Of a stretch of DNA of 64,000 nucleotides, positions 9,884 through 19,860 are shown piece after piece (the stretch's first letter is position 1; every line of letters begins with the position of its first letter). The notes below the pieces were generated by a model. The model was given only the letters and a program-made list of their open reading frames with translations, had not been told where the DNA came from and did not search any database. Position numbers and translations under genes: made by a program. The stretch covers positions 1 through 64,000 of the forward strand of contig NZ_JAHBZY010000006.1 of assembly GCF_019635155.1 (NCBI RefSeq), in the 5' to 3' direction. This stretch comes from Nitrosomonas sp. (GTDB taxonomy: Bacteria > Pseudomonadota > Gammaproteobacteria > Burkholderiales > Nitrosomonadaceae).

Positions 9884-9997
9884 TTATGTGTTTTGATCAT
9901 CATCCTTTTTCTTTTTTTTGCCGGAAAACATGGTCCACCAGATAATGAAAAGAAAAAGACCCAATGCAACTGCCGCTTCGACTATGAGTAACCACAT
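9884..9997 (-). CDS. Small single-TM protein, 37 residues, unrecognised
   Basis: A 37-codon frame on the minus strand between nif3 and mltA encodes one hydrophobic helix (MWLLIVEAAVALGLFLFIIWW) followed by a strongly basic-then-acidic tail (KKKKKDDD). This is a plausible small inner-membrane protein. Its start lies 52 nt from the divergent mltA start. No strong ribosome-binding site is visible, so expression is uncertain. It was read directly from the sequence as a short frame; the helix-plus-charged-tail composition is the main reason for keeping it. Confidence 0.4.
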   Translation of the reverse strand: MWLLIVEAAVALGLFLFIIWWTMFSGKKKKKDDDQNT

Positions 9998-10049
9998 TTT
10001 TAGAGTTTGTTATCAAAATTCACGAGATTTCTACTTTAACCAAAATCCG

Positions 10050-11252
10050 ATGAAAAACCAATTAAGTTTTGCTATTTTGCTATGCTCGCTGTTGGCCGGA
10101 TGCGCGACTGAATCCGTGAGTCCTGTGGTAGCGCCCGGTAAGCCTGCGGAAACGGCGATGCCAGCACTGCCTCTGGACAAACCGTTTACCAAGTCCATTC
10201 AAAAGAAAGTGGCCTGGTCCGCGTTGACCGGCTGGCGGGATGATGATCTGTTGCCAGCTTGGCGAGCATTTCAGAAAAGTTGTCTGGCTTTGAATAAGCA
10301 ACCGGCATGGAAGGAATCGTGCCGGCAGGCATCGCTGCTTAAGCAACCTGATAATGCGGCGGTAAGAAAATTTTTTGAAGCTAATTTTACGCCTTATCAA
10401 ATTATCAATACCGATACTACTGAAGAAGGATTGGTGACCGGTTATTACGAGCCGTTGCTTAAAGGTAGCCGCAAACCTTCCAGTCGTTACCGTTTTCCGA
10501 TCTATGCCGCTCCCGATGATCTATTGACGATTGATTTGGGTGCAGCTTATCCGGAGTTAAAAGATTTGCGTTTGCGCGGCCGATTGGACGGACGCAAAGT
10601 GGTTCCTTTCCATTCCCGCGCCGACATCATGAATAACCCGAAGCTGCTGGATGGTTACGAGCTCTTATGGGTGGAGGATGAAGTTGAGTTATTTTTTCTG
10701 CACGTGCAAGGTTCCGGTCGAATCGTTTTTGATAATGGGGAGATCATGAAAGTAGGGTTTGCGGACCAAAACGGCTACCCCTACAATTCGATTGGTAAGC
10801 TTCTGGTAGAGCAGGGTGAATTGCCGCTCGAAAAAGCCTCCATGCAAGGGATTAAACAGTGGGGGCAGCAAAACCCGAAGAAATTGCCGGAGCTGTTGCA
10901 ACAAAACGCGCGTTACGTATTTTTCCGTGAATTGCCGTCCGATTTATCAGGGCCGGTCGGTGCATTGGGTGTGCCATTGACCGCGGGTCGCAGTATCGCA
11001 ATTGATCCGCAGTCCATTCCGCAGGGAGCGCCGGTGTTTTTGTCGACGACTTGGCCAAATACCAATAAGCCATTGAACCGCCTCATGGTTGCTCAGGATG
11101 TGGGTGGCGCGATCAAGGGTGGAGTACGCGCCGATTTTTTCTGGGGCTTTGGGCATGAAGCCGGAAATCAGGCAGGTAAAATGAAGCAATCGGGAAAAAT
11201 GTGGGTGCTGTTGCCGCGTGATTATCAATTTCCGCTGGTGACCCGGCAATAA
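10050..11252 (+). CDS. mltA: Membrane-bound lytic murein transglycosylase A
   Basis: The 400-residue protein starts with a lipoprotein signal peptide ending in LLAGC (Cys near residue 15), followed by the MltA barrel and the 3D domain (DVGGAIKG...RADFFWGFG). The catalytic-type Asp is near residue 350. It should be an outer-membrane lipoprotein that cleaves the glycan strands of peptidoglycan to 1,6-anhydromuropeptides. The frame is open to 9918, but only the ATG at 10050 gives a proper lipobox signal. No good ribosome-binding site precedes it. It ends at a bidirectional hairpin shared with dsbC. Confidence 0.93.
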   Translation: MKNQLSFAILLCSLLAGCATESVSPVVAPGKPAETAMPALPLDKPFTKSIQKKVAWSALTGWRDDDLLPAWRAFQKSCLALNKQPAWKESCRQASLLKQPDNAAVRKFFEANFTPYQIINTDTTEEGLVTGYYEPLLKGSRKPSSRYRFPIYAAPDDLLTIDLGAAYPELKDLRLRGRLDGRKVVPFHSRADIMNNPKLLDGYELLWVEDEVELFFLHVQGSGRIVFDNGEIMKVGFADQNGYPYNSIGKLLVEQGELPLEKASMQGIKQWGQQNPKKLPELLQQNARYVFFRELPSDLSGPVGALGVPLTAGRSIAIDPQSIPQGAPVFLSTTWPNTNKPLNRLMVAQDVGGAIKGGVRADFFWGFGHEAGNQAGKMKQSGKMWVLLPRDYQFPLVTRQ

Positions 11253-11253
11253 A

Positions 11254-11284
11254 AAAGGCCTGCTGATTTTCTCATCAAGCCTTT
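11254..11284. terminator. Bidirectional hairpin between mltA and dsbC
   Basis: Arms at 11254-11266 and 11272-11284 pair at 11 of 13 positions around a 5-nt loop. They are flanked by an A-run on the left and a T-rich stretch on the right, so the hairpin can stop transcription from both convergent genes. Confidence 0.7.
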
Positions 11285-11297
11285 CTTGTTTTTAGGA

Positions 11298-12020
11298 TTA
11301 TTTGCTTTTAGCTGCGCTATTTAATTTTTCTTCGATTGTTGCGGCCGGAATCATGCCACCGACAATCGAGCCATCCGCAAAAATCAGGGTCGGTGTGCCC
11401 GATACTTTATTTTCGCGACCTGATTGAACCAAGGTTTCCAGCGGTGTTTCACAATCTTTCGACGATGGTGCAACGCTTCTCAGCATGAAATCTTCCCATG
11501 CTTTGATCGGATTGCTGGAGCACCAGATTTTCGCTGATAATTCCATCGAACCTCGCAGTACCGGATACAACAGGTTATAGACGGTTACATTGGTAATGTT
11601 CAACAATTCTTTTTCCAATTGTTTGCAATACGGGCAATTAGGGTCGGTATAAACCGCTAATTTCCGGCTGCCGTCGCCTTTAACCGCTTTGATCGCGTAT
11701 TGCAGCGGTAAGGTGTCGAAAGGAACGCGCCGAGCGGCTTTGATTTCCTGAATGCGTTCGTTCGTCATACTTACACGGGTTTTAGTATCGATCACGTGAC
11801 CAAAGAAAAAATAATCGGCTTTGTCGTCGGTATAAAAAACTTCATCGCCTACCACTACTTCGTACAGACCCATGAATGGAGTTTTCTTGATGCTATCAAT
11901 TTTCTGACCGGCAAAATGAGGTTCAATCGCTTTTCTCAAAGCTTCTTCATCGGCGTGTACAGCTGTTGAGAAAGCACCTAAAATTAATAGATAAATGAAA
12001 AGCTTCAAGTGCATTGCCAT
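11298..12020 (-). CDS. dsbC: Thiol:disulfide interchange protein DsbC
   Basis: The 240-residue periplasmic protein has a signal peptide (about residues 4-23, ending VHA), an N-terminal dimerisation domain and a C-terminal thioredoxin fold with the CPYC active site at 129-132. DsbC isomerises wrong disulfides in exported proteins. The cis-proline region (SGTPTLIF) is present near residue 208. It follows the UbiH-type gene by 25 nt on the same strand and is probably co-transcribed. It may assist maturation of the c-type cytochromes and other disulfide proteins made by this cell. Confidence 0.93.
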   Translation of the reverse strand: MAMHLKLFIYLLILGAFSTAVHADEEALRKAIEPHFAGQKIDSIKKTPFMGLYEVVVGDEVFYTDDKADYFFFGHVIDTKTRVSMTNERIQEIKAARRVPFDTLPLQYAIKAVKGDGSRKLAVYTDPNCPYCKQLEKELLNITNVTVYNLLYPVLRGSMELSAKIWCSSNPIKAWEDFMLRSVAPSSKDCETPLETLVQSGRENKVSGTPTLIFADGSIVGGMIPAATIEEKLNSAAKSK

Positions 12021-12045
12021 AATAACTCCAGTTTAAAAATAATGA

Positions 12046-13212
12046 TTAGTTCAGGGCGTGTTGCATTAATCGATTCTTAATCAGCGGTAGCCGATCGGTG
12101 ATTTCGAGTCCGAGATTGCGCAAACGCGCCATGGTCGGATTAGAATTGTTAAACAATTTTTGTAAGCCATCGGTCACCACTTCTAAAGCGAAAATGTCCT
12201 CCTTGCGGGCTAGCTCGTAACGTCTTAGTACCATCGGATCCCCGCAATCCGTATGGTTATATGCTTTGAGTATTGCCGCTAATTCGCGTGTATCACGCAA
12301 ACCCAGATTTACGCCTTGTCCGGCTAATGGGTGGATACCATGGGCAGCGTCACCGATCAGTACTAGGCGTGGTTTGGTTAATTTCTCTACGTGTACAAAA
12401 TTTAATGGAAATCCGACCGGGGGTGTAATTAATTGTAACTTTCCAAGCGTGTGAGACGAAGCTTCTTCCACTCGCCGACACAACTCTTCCGCTGACAGTT
12501 GGGTTAGAAAAGCTGCATGATCTTCAATGGTAGACCAAACCATCGATACTCGTTTATCGGGAAGCGGTAACAAGGCGAGTATTCCATCCCGGCGAAACCA
12601 TTGATGCGCGATTTGACGATGTGCTTGTTCGGTACTGAAATTGGCCACCACGCCGATCTGATGATAGGCATGCTTCGTTACATTAATTGCCGCTTGTTGA
12701 CGCACCCAGGAGTTTACGCCGTCCGCTCCAACCAGTAATGCCGCTTCTAGCAGTCTGCCATCTTCCAACTGAACTTCGACGTGCGATTCGAACCATTGGA
12801 TCGCGGTACATTTCGCAGGACAAAATATTTGAATGTTGTCGTTAGCGGATTGAAGAACTTCCCATACGGCTGCTTGCAGTTGGCGGTTTTCAATTATGAA
12901 TGCCAGCTCCGGGATGCCAATTTCATAAGCGCTGAAATTAATGCGGGCAGTGCTATCGTCACCGAAAACTAACATTTCATGCACCGGTGCGATGCGTTCG
13001 TCATCCATGAGCGGCCATGCGCCGATGGCTCGTAAGAAAGCAGCGCTTCCCGGGCTGATTGCATAAACCCGGTTATCCCAGCTGTCATTCCGAGGTATCG
13101 CCGCAGCAAGATGGGGCTCAACTACAGCAATTTTTAAGTCGCAATCTTTTAATGCCGCTGCCAGACCGGCTCCAACAAGTCCGCCACCAATAATTATCAG
13201 ATCGAATTTCAT
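12046..13212 (-). CDS. UbiH/COQ6-family FAD-dependent ubiquinone-ring hydroxylase
   Basis: The 388-residue protein has an N-terminal FAD-binding motif (IIGGGLVGAGLAAAL), the second FAD motif GDAAHGIHPLAGQGVNLGLRD near residues 284-304 and a DG motif near 165. This is the flavin monooxygenase family that hydroxylates the ubiquinone ring (UbiH, UbiF, UbiI, UbiM). Which position it hydroxylates cannot be decided from sequence alone, so no specific symbol is given. It is the first gene of a pair with dsbC. Confidence 0.85.
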   Translation of the reverse strand: MKFDLIIIGGGLVGAGLAAALKDCDLKIAVVEPHLAAAIPRNDSWDNRVYAISPGSAAFLRAIGAWPLMDDERIAPVHEMLVFGDDSTARINFSAYEIGIPELAFIIENRQLQAAVWEVLQSANDNIQIFCPAKCTAIQWFESHVEVQLEDGRLLEAALLVGADGVNSWVRQQAAINVTKHAYHQIGVVANFSTEQAHRQIAHQWFRRDGILALLPLPDKRVSMVWSTIEDHAAFLTQLSAEELCRRVEEASSHTLGKLQLITPPVGFPLNFVHVEKLTKPRLVLIGDAAHGIHPLAGQGVNLGLRDTRELAAILKAYNHTDCGDPMVLRRYELARKEDIFALEVVTDGLQKLFNNSNPTMARLRNLGLEITDRLPLIKNRLMQHALN

Positions 13213-13301
13213 GGGATGGATTATACCACTGCTTTGTCAGATCCTTAGTCTTGACAAGACATTATCCCAAGGGCAAAATGCCCGGCTTGTGTTTTGCATG
13301 T

Positions 13302-13377
13302 GGCGAATTAGCTCAGTGGTTAGAGCAGCGGAATCATAATCCGTTGGTCCGGGGTTCAAATCCCTGATTCGCCACCA
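13302..13377 (+). tRNA. tRNA with anticodon CAU (elongator Met or Ile2)
   Basis: A 76-nt cloverleaf folds fully: 7-bp acceptor (GGCGAAT/ATTCGCC), D arm GCTC/GAGC, anticodon stem GCGGA/TCCGT with loop ATCATAA, T stem CGGGG/CCCTG with loop TTCAAAT, and an encoded CCA. The anticodon is CAT. It is not initiator tRNA: the anticodon stem lacks the GGG/CCC triplets and the acceptor starts with a G-C pair. The G-T pair closing the anticodon stem and the TTGGTC variable region resemble the lysidine-dependent Ile2 type, but elongator Met is equally possible by eye. Confidence 0.93.
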
Positions 13378-13720
13378 GTCGGTGAGTGCTAAAAAAAGAA
13401 ATATGATCATTGATAAGTGCATATTTCTTCTATTGAATTCAAAATTTCTTGCAATAATCACACCAAGATGCCAGTCGCTTTGATGCCCATGCCGGGCATC
13501 TGAAGTGTTTCGTGACTGTTCTTTTCTATCCGGTTTTTGGATTTTTTCTGGCACCGCATAGCAATTATTGTTTGTGTTTCCGAGTGATGTAAATAAGTCT
13601 TTTATAACCAAATTCACAGTGTTATACTTGCCGACTTTTGTTGCGCTTTGTTTATTTGAGCGGCAATGAGCAGGTGTTAATTATATTTATCAATCTACAA
13701 TATGAGGGTATTGCCTATTT
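13378..13720. other. Intergenic region between the CAU tRNA and rpsU
   Basis: No credible gene is present. A hairpin with perfect 7-bp arms GATGCCC (13482-13488) and GGGCATC (13494-13500) around 5 nt lies mid-region, with no T-run after it. A TATACT -10-like element at 13623-13628 could drive rpsU, but no good -35 is seen. An antisense frame here runs through the tRNA and is discounted. Confidence 0.5.
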
Positions 13721-13933
13721 ATGACAACAATTAAAGTTAAGGAAAATGAACCATTCGAAGTAGCTATGCGTCGCTTCAAACGTTCTATAGAAAAAACAGG
13801 GATTTTGACAGAATTACGCGCACGCGAATTTTATGAAAAACCGACTGCGGAACGTAAAAGAAAACTGGCAGCAGCTGTAAAAAGAAACTATAAGCGCTTG
13901 CGTAGTCAATTGCTACCGCCTAAACTTTATTAA
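13721..13933 (+). CDS. rpsU: 30S ribosomal protein S21
   Basis: The 70-residue basic protein has the S21 pattern: [16 protein letters not shown], then [17 protein letters not shown] and a lysine/arginine-rich tail. It binds the 30S platform and aids initiation. It is the first gene of the macromolecular-synthesis cluster (rpsU, yqeY, dnaG, rpoD), which couples translation, replication and transcription factors in one region. Confidence 0.96.
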   Translation: MTTIKVKENEPFEVAMRRFKRSIEKTGILTELRAREFYEKPTAERKRKLAAAVKRNYKRLRSQLLPPKLY

Positions 13934-14047
13934 GTTATCTTAAATAATAAACTGGAACGGAACACATTGTAAAATAAAGCTATCGTATAATTCTGTTCCG
14001 AATGTTTCATTAGAATTAGAAGTGACCTGCTTACGTTAAAACAATAT

Positions 14048-14494
14048 ATGAGTTTGAAGGAAAGAATCTCCGACGATTTGAAATTGGCAATGCGAGCAGG
14101 CAATACGAAGCAGCGGGATACGATTCGTTTACTTCAAGCAGCGATAAAACAACGCGAAGTCGATGAACGTATCACATTGGACGATGCGACAGTGATTGCT
14201 GTAATCGAAAAAATGCTTAAGCAGCGGAAGGATTCGATTGCACAGTACGAAGTGGCTGAACGCTCCGATTTGGCAGAAATTGAGAAGGATGAAGTCGCCA
14301 TTTTAAGTGCTTATATGCCGCAACCGTTCTCTGAATCTGAAATTAATAATTTGATTATTGCAGCTATTTCAGAAACTGGTGCCATGGGGATGCAAAACAT
14401 GGGGAAAGTTATGGCCATTCTTAAGCCCAAACTTGCCGGGCGGGCGGATATGGCACAAGTATCAGCGCTTATTAAAGCAAAAATATCATCCTGA
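14048..14494 (+). CDS. GatB/YqeY domain protein
   Basis: The 148-residue protein matches the YqeY family, with MSLKERISDDLKLAMRAGN at the start and a C-terminal helical domain (AISETGAMGMQNMGKVMAILKPKLAGRADM). The domain is related to the tRNA-binding tail of the GatB amidotransferase subunit; a precise function is not established. It sits between rpsU and dnaG, the usual place in many proteobacteria, with a 114-nt gap to rpsU and 79 nt to dnaG, probably in the same transcript. Confidence 0.9.
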   Translation: MSLKERISDDLKLAMRAGNTKQRDTIRLLQAAIKQREVDERITLDDATVIAVIEKMLKQRKDSIAQYEVAERSDLAEIEKDEVAILSAYMPQPFSESEINNLIIAAISETGAMGMQNMGKVMAILKPKLAGRADMAQVSALIKAKISS

Positions 14495-14573
14495 CATCCC
14501 GTTTATTTAAAATAACCGCAGTTCTCATAACTTATTTATACTTGGAGCTAAGCATTTTTTATAGCTCTAGGAA

Positions 14574-16376
14574 ATGATTCCTCAGTCTTTTATTCATGAC
14601 TTACTCAATCGGGTGGATATTGTTGATACGATTGATCGTCATGTTCCTTTGAAAAAAGCGGGCGCTAATTTCGTTGCCTGTTGTCCGTTTCATAACGAGA
14701 AAACCCCTTCTTTTACAGTCAGCCAGACTAAACAGTTTTATCATTGTTTTGGTTGTGGTGCGCACGGTAACGCAATCAATTTCATAATTGAGTACAATGG
14801 CTTAGGGTTTGTTGAGGCAGTGCAGAGTCTGGCGGGATATGCTGGAATGGAGGTGCCTCTGCAGTCGAACGACAACTCTCCTAAGCATATTGTTTCAAAT
14901 GATCTATCGCAAGATCCGGGAAATAACCAAGATCATGAGAGTGACGTGATAGTTTCGAAAGACTTGATTAATGCCATGCAGATTGCAACCCATTATTATC
15001 GTGAGCAGCTCAAACTTTCCGAGAAAGCGATTTTTTATCTTAAAAAACGTGGCATATCAGGAAAAACTGCGGCGCGATTTGCCATTGGTTATGCGCCCGC
15101 TGCTTGGCAGAATCTGGAGGCGGTTTTTTCTGATTACTCCTCTGAAAGAATTCGCAGGATATTGATGCAAGCAGGCTTGGTCATTATTAACGATGATGCC
15201 AAACAATATGATCGTTTCAGAGATCGAATTATGTTTCCGATTCTTAATCAAAAAGGACAAATTGTCGGTTTCGGTGGAAGGGTTCTTGCGCAGGAAGAGC
15301 CAAAATATCTGAATTCTCCCGAAACAACTTTGTTCGAGAAAGGACGAGAACTGTATAATTTTTTTTCGGCGCGCCGTGCTATCCGTGAGGCGAATTGCGT
15401 AATCGTTGTGGAAGGATACATGGATGTGATCGCGCTGTCACAACATGGTGTTGATAATGTTGTGGCTACCTTGGGTACGGCGACTACCAGCTTTCATGTG
15501 CAGAGATTGTTACGTCAAACGGATAATATTATTTTCTGTTTTGATGGTGATCGGGCGGGGAGAAAGGCGGCATGGCGAGCACTGGAGAATAGCTTGGAAT
15601 TGCTTACGGATGGTAAATACCTGGGATTTCTTTTTTTACCGGAAGGCGCTGACCCGGATAGTTACGTAAATCAATATGGAAAAGAATCTTTTGAGAAGCA
15701 AATCGCACAGGCAATGCCTCTATCAGAATTTTTTTTTAAGGAACTATGTACGGGAATAAAGCTGCAAACCGGTGAAGGTCGCGCAAAATTAGTTAAGGAT
15801 GCGAAACCATTATTGCAGCGAATAGTGGCGCCGGCATTGTCATTAATTTTGAAGCGGCGTTTAGCGGAGCTGAGTGAGCTTGCTGATAAAGAATTAGATG
15901 CTTTGTTGCAGATTAAGCGTGTTTCCGAAGTCAAGAAGGTCGGAAATAATGAAAGAAAGCGGATGGTCACATTGTATCGGCGATTGATCCGGATATTGCT
16001 GTATGACCCCAGCTACGTAACTAAACTTGACCGGGATTTATTTGTCAAATTGCATGAAAAAAATGAAGAAACAGCTGCTTTGGAAGCATTGTTTGTTTTT
16101 TTTGATGCACATCCACATTTGATTGAAAAAAGCTCGGTATTCTCAATAGCAAGCTACTTTCAAGATAGTCCCTATAAAACGCTGCTGGAGAGTATCGAGT
16201 GCGAAACTATGGAATGGAATCATTCAACGGCTATCGAATCCGAATTTTCAGATACCTTGAAAAAATTGAGACTTATGCAGTATAAGGAACGGATAACCGA
16301 ATTACAGAGTAAGTCGTTGAATATGCTGAGCGATGAGGAAAAAATGGAGTTGCAACAATTAGTTAAGCAGCAATAG
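14574..16376 (+). CDS. dnaG: DNA primase
   Basis: The 600-residue protein has the three primase parts: a CHC2 zinc finger (CCPFHNEKTPSF then HCFGCGAHG, about residues 40-65), the RNA-polymerase/TOPRIM core (FGGRVL, VVEGYMDV near 280 and CFDGDRAGRKAA) and a C-terminal helicase-binding domain. It makes RNA primers at the replication fork with DnaB. Length is normal. It is followed after 69 nt by rpoD on the same strand. Confidence 0.96.
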   Translation: MIPQSFIHDLLNRVDIVDTIDRHVPLKKAGANFVACCPFHNEKTPSFTVSQTKQFYHCFGCGAHGNAINFIIEYNGLGFVEAVQSLAGYAGMEVPLQSNDNSPKHIVSNDLSQDPGNNQDHESDVIVSKDLINAMQIATHYYREQLKLSEKAIFYLKKRGISGKTAARFAIGYAPAAWQNLEAVFSDYSSERIRRILMQAGLVIINDDAKQYDRFRDRIMFPILNQKGQIVGFGGRVLAQEEPKYLNSPETTLFEKGRELYNFFSARRAIREANCVIVVEGYMDVIALSQHGVDNVVATLGTATTSFHVQRLLRQTDNIIFCFDGDRAGRKAAWRALENSLELLTDGKYLGFLFLPEGADPDSYVNQYGKESFEKQIAQAMPLSEFFFKELCTGIKLQTGEGRAKLVKDAKPLLQRIVAPALSLILKRRLAELSELADKELDALLQIKRVSEVKKVGNNERKRMVTLYRRLIRILLYDPSYVTKLDRDLFVKLHEKNEETAALEALFVFFDAHPHLIEKSSVFSIASYFQDSPYKTLLESIECETMEWNHSTAIESEFSDTLKKLRLMQYKERITELQSKSLNMLSDEEKMELQQLVKQQ

Positions 16377-16445
16377 CAGTTACATAGTGTTAGTCGTATC
16401 AAATTTTGATACAATTCCAAACTTTGAGCGTCTTATTAACAAATT

Positions 16446-18722
16446 ATGTATTGGGAATCCAATATGCCAAAGAAAGCGGTCGGGTCGGAAAATAAAGAAG
16501 TTGTTAAAAATTTAGCATCCAAGAAAGAAAAAATTTCCGGGAAGGAAATGATTGGGAAGGGAGAACTTGAAAAATTAGCAGCAAAATCTGAAAAGAAAAT
16601 AAAAGTGACTAATAAGAAGACAGTAGAGAAAGTGGAAAACAGTGATGTTGCCGCAGAAATGGTTTTTTCCGCTGGCACGAAGCAAGTGAACAGCGATGCT
16701 TCTCAAACAACAATGTCCGATTTTATTAATGCTGAATCTAATGATGGTAAGAAACCAAGGGGAAGAACACCCAAGAAAAATAAAGTAAATGCTGCAATAG
16801 ATCAATTAGGCGCTGTGGGAACCATTTCAGCTATTGAAAGTGGTAATCCGCAACCACAAGATATTGAAGCACGCCGCATGCGTTTAAAAATGCTGATCGG
16901 CTTAGGGAAAGAACGTGGATATCTGACGTATGCAGAAATAAATGATCATTTGCCCGATGATATGCTTGATGCTGAACAGATAGAAGGCATCATCAGTATG
17001 ATCAATGACATGGGCATATCGGTACATGATGAAGCGCCTGACGCTGAAACATTGCTAATGTCAGATGCAGCAACAACTGTGGCCGATGAAGATGTCGCGG
17101 AAGAAGCCGAAGCGGCGCTTTCGACGGTAGACTCCGAATTTGGCCGTACAACGGACCCCGTCCGTATGTATATGCGCGAAATGGGCTCGGTTGGATTGCT
17201 CACCCGTGAAAGCGAAATTGAGATTGCAAAGCGCATAGAAGGCGGGTTGCGGCACATGATTCAAGCAATTTCAGCCTGCCCTCCTATTATTGGGAAGATT
17301 GTTGATCTGGCTACGGAGGTCGAGAAAGATATCATTCGTATTGATGAGGTAGTCGATGGTCTCTTGGACGCAAATGCGCAAGAAATCATCAACGAAGAAT
17401 TCTCGGAAGAATCACTTGATCAAGAATTAGCTTCAAGCGATCTTAGTGACGAAGAAGAGGAAGATGACGGTGATGGTTCTGCAATTGCGAGCGCTGATCT
17501 GTTAAAGTTAAAAGCGGATGCACTAGAGCGTTTTTCGGTTATCCGAGAAATCTATTATGAGATGCAAACGGTGCTTAATAAGGACGGTTCTTATCATCAA
17601 GCGTACCTTGATTTGCAGGAAAAAATTTCATCGGAATTGATGGGCATCCGCTTTTCTGCAAAAATGGTAGAGAAACTTTGTGATACACAACGTGATTTGG
17701 TTGGCGATGTGCGGAATTACGAGCGAAGAATAATGGATTTGTGTGTATCCAAAGCAAAGATGCCAAGAAATCATTTCATTAAAACTTTCCCAGGAAATGA
17801 AACCAATCTTGATTGGATAGTTGACGAAATCAATACTGGAAAGCCATATAGCCAGTCGCTTGAACACTATAAACCCGCGATTCTCGAGGAGCAACAGAAA
17901 TTGTTGGCGCTACGGGATATGATCGGCATTCCAATCAAAGATCTCAAGGAGATCAATCGCAGAATGTCGACTGGCGAGGCAAAGGCACGGAGAGCCAAAC
18001 GTGAAATGACAGAAGCGAATTTACGTTTGGTTATTTCTATTGCTAAGAAGTACACCAATCGTGGTCTGCAATTTCTTGATCTCATTCAAGAAGGGAACAT
18101 CGGTCTGATGAAGGCGGTTGACAAATTCGAATACCGCCGCGGTTACAAATTTTCAACTTATGCGACTTGGTGGATACGCCAAGCAATTACACGATCTATC
18201 GCCGACCAAGCGAGGACAATCCGGATACCGGTGCATATGATCGAAACCATCAACAAAATGAATCGTATTTCACGCCAGATTCTGCAAGAGACTGGACAAG
18301 AACCAGAGCCGGCTGTATTGGCGCAGAAAATGGAAATGCCGGAGGAAAAGATCCGAAAAATTCTTAAAATCTCGAAAGAACCCATTTCGATGGAAACACC
18401 CATTGGTGACGATGAAGATTCACACTTGGGTGATTTTATTGAAGACTCTGCAACGATGGCACCTGCCGATGCTGCAGTTTATGCGAGCTTACGAGGGGTG
18501 ACTAAGGATATACTGGATTCGTTGACGCCTCGCGAGGCCAAGGTGTTGCGTATGCGCTTCGGTATAGAAATGAACACTGACCACACCTTAGAAGAAGTGG
18601 GTAAACAATTCGATGTTACCCGTGAACGCATTCGCCAAATCGAAGCAAAAGCATTGCGTAAACTGCGCCACCCGGCACGTTCGGAACGGTTACGGAGCTT
18701 TCTGGATACTGGCAATAATTAG
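16446..18722 (+). CDS. rpoD: RNA polymerase primary sigma factor RpoD (sigma-70)
   Basis: The protein is up to 758 residues. A lysine-rich N-terminal extension (about 1-120) is followed by region 1.1, an acidic non-conserved insert (about 320-345, [10 protein letters not shown]), region 2 ([56 protein letters not shown]), region 3 and region 4 with a HTH ([20 protein letters not shown]). It directs RNA polymerase to housekeeping promoters. An alternative start at 16464 (MPKKAV) is equally likely because neither ATG has a strong ribosome-binding site. The CAU tRNA follows after 11 nt. Confidence 0.95.
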   Translation: MYWESNMPKKAVGSENKEVVKNLASKKEKISGKEMIGKGELEKLAAKSEKKIKVTNKKTVEKVENSDVAAEMVFSAGTKQVNSDASQTTMSDFINAESNDGKKPRGRTPKKNKVNAAIDQLGAVGTISAIESGNPQPQDIEARRMRLKMLIGLGKERGYLTYAEINDHLPDDMLDAEQIEGIISMINDMGISVHDEAPDAETLLMSDAATTVADEDVAEEAEAALSTVDSEFGRTTDPVRMYMREMGSVGLLTRESEIEIAKRIEGGLRHMIQAISACPPIIGKIVDLATEVEKDIIRIDEVVDGLLDANAQEIINEEFSEESLDQELASSDLSDEEEEDDGDGSAIASADLLKLKADALERFSVIREIYYEMQTVLNKDGSYHQAYLDLQEKISSELMGIRFSAKMVEKLCDTQRDLVGDVRNYERRIMDLCVSKAKMPRNHFIKTFPGNETNLDWIVDEINTGKPYSQSLEHYKPAILEEQQKLLALRDMIGIPIKDLKEINRRMSTGEAKARRAKREMTEANLRLVISIAKKYTNRGLQFLDLIQEGNIGLMKAVDKFEYRRGYKFSTYATWWIRQAITRSIADQARTIRIPVHMIETINKMNRISRQILQETGQEPEPAVLAQKMEMPEEKIRKILKISKEPISMETPIGDDEDSHLGDFIEDSATMAPADAAVYASLRGVTKDILDSLTPREAKVLRMRFGIEMNTDHTLEEVGKQFDVTRERIRQIEAKALRKLRHPARSERLRSFLDTGNN

Positions 18723-18733
18723 TGAAAGGTTTA

Positions 18734-18810
<77 letters not shown>

Positions 18811-18817
18811 GAAATCA

Positions 18818-18848
18818 AGAGGTTAGATTAATTTCTAGCCTCTTTTTT
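18818..18848. terminator. Rho-independent terminator after the tRNA, overlapping the integrase stop
   Basis: AGAGGTTAGA at 18818-18827 pairs with TCTAGCCTCT at 18834-18843 (one wobble) around 6 nt and runs into a T-tract ending at 18848. It stops rpoD-tRNA transcription. The integrase stop codon lies inside the right arm, and because this DNA is beyond the attachment core it came in with the element. Confidence 0.8.
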
Positions 18849-19860
18849 CTTTTTGATGTGACAAAATTGTGTTATCTAGGATATTAGAAACCAGCTCGGC
18901 ATGCTGCATGAGTTGCGGTTTCGATAGGTGTGCATACCGTCTCACCATTTCTTCCGATTCCCAACCACCGAGTTCCTGCAGTACATTCATGGGCGTGCCC
19001 TGTTGAGCTAACCAGCTTGCCCAAGTATGGCGCAGATCATGCCATCTAAAGTTTTCTATCCCTGCTCGTTTTAATGCTAATTTCCATGCACGGGTATTTA
19101 CCCATGCAATCGGGTTGCCGCGAAATGTAAAAACCCTGTTTTGATGCTTACCGACTTGCCGAAGTAACACCGTTATCGCAACTGAATTAAGTGGAACATG
19201 AATTGCTTTTCTTGCTTTGGCTTGATCGGGATGAATCCATGCAGCCTTACGTTCAAGATCAACCTGATTCCATTCCAGATTAATAACGTTTGATTGTCTC
19301 AAGCCAGTTGATAAAGCAAATATCATCATGTCCTGCTGATGTTGTGGCAATTCATTAAGTAATCTTTTTACTTGCTCAGGAGTTAACCACCGAATACGGC
19401 GCTTAGGTTCTGGGAAAAGCCTGATTTTTGGAATTTTTTCCATCCATTCCCAATCATGGCATGCTTTCCGCAGAATTGCCCTTATCAGCGCTAAATAGCG
19501 ATTTGCCGTTGATGGGCTTGTATCCTTTGCTTTTGCATGTGCAATGTGATCAATTAATTCGCGATCAATTTCGTGCAATTGCCTATTACGTAAGAATTGC
19601 TGTAACCATCGAAGTTTTTCTTTATCGCGCTCATGAGTAGCTTTGTGCTGTGTTTCTATTAGAAACTTACATGCTGCTTCATCCCATGTGTGCTCCGGTT
19701 TTTCCCCCAATCGCTGAATGCGCCAGGATTCAGCTTTTAACTTGTCGTGGTACTCTTGCGCTTGGGTTTTGTCGGCTGTGCCAGCAGAGCATCTAACACG
19801 CTCTCCTGCAGGTGTGGTGAACGCGATCCACCACGTATTACCGCGCTTGTAGAGTGGCAT
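18835..19860 (-). CDS. Tyrosine site-specific integrase
   Basis: The 341-residue protein has an N-terminal arm-binding and SAM-like domain (about 1-150) and a catalytic domain with the expected residues: Arg 188 (ALSTGLRQSNVINL), Lys near 215, His 274 and Arg 277 (HDLRHTW), Trp 300 and the nucleophile Tyr 309 (RRYAHLS). It should recombine the island between the tRNA site and a circular form. It lies directly inside the left attachment repeat. The start at MPLYKRGNTWW is typical of the family, so the 124-nt out-of-frame overlap with the upstream excisionase-like gene appears real. Confidence 0.93.
   Translation of the reverse strand: MPLYKRGNTWWIAFTTPAGERVRCSAGTADKTQAQEYHDKLKAESWRIQRLGEKPEHTWDEAACKFLIETQHKATHERDKEKLRWLQQFLRNRQLHEIDRELIDHIAHAKAKDTSPSTANRYLALIRAILRKACHDWEWMEKIPKIRLFPEPKRRIRWLTPEQVKRLLNELPQHQQDMMIFALSTGLRQSNVINLEWNQVDLERKAAWIHPDQAKARKAIHVPLNSVAITVLLRQVGKHQNRVFTFRGNPIAWVNTRAWKLALKRAGIENFRWHDLRHTWASWLAQQGTPMNVLQELGGWESEEMVRRYAHLSKPQLMQHAELVSNILDNTILSHQKEKRG

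Noticed and set aside
13237-13617. Minus-strand frame of 126 codons
   Set aside because: It runs through the tRNA at 13302-13377 on the opposite strand and has no family features.
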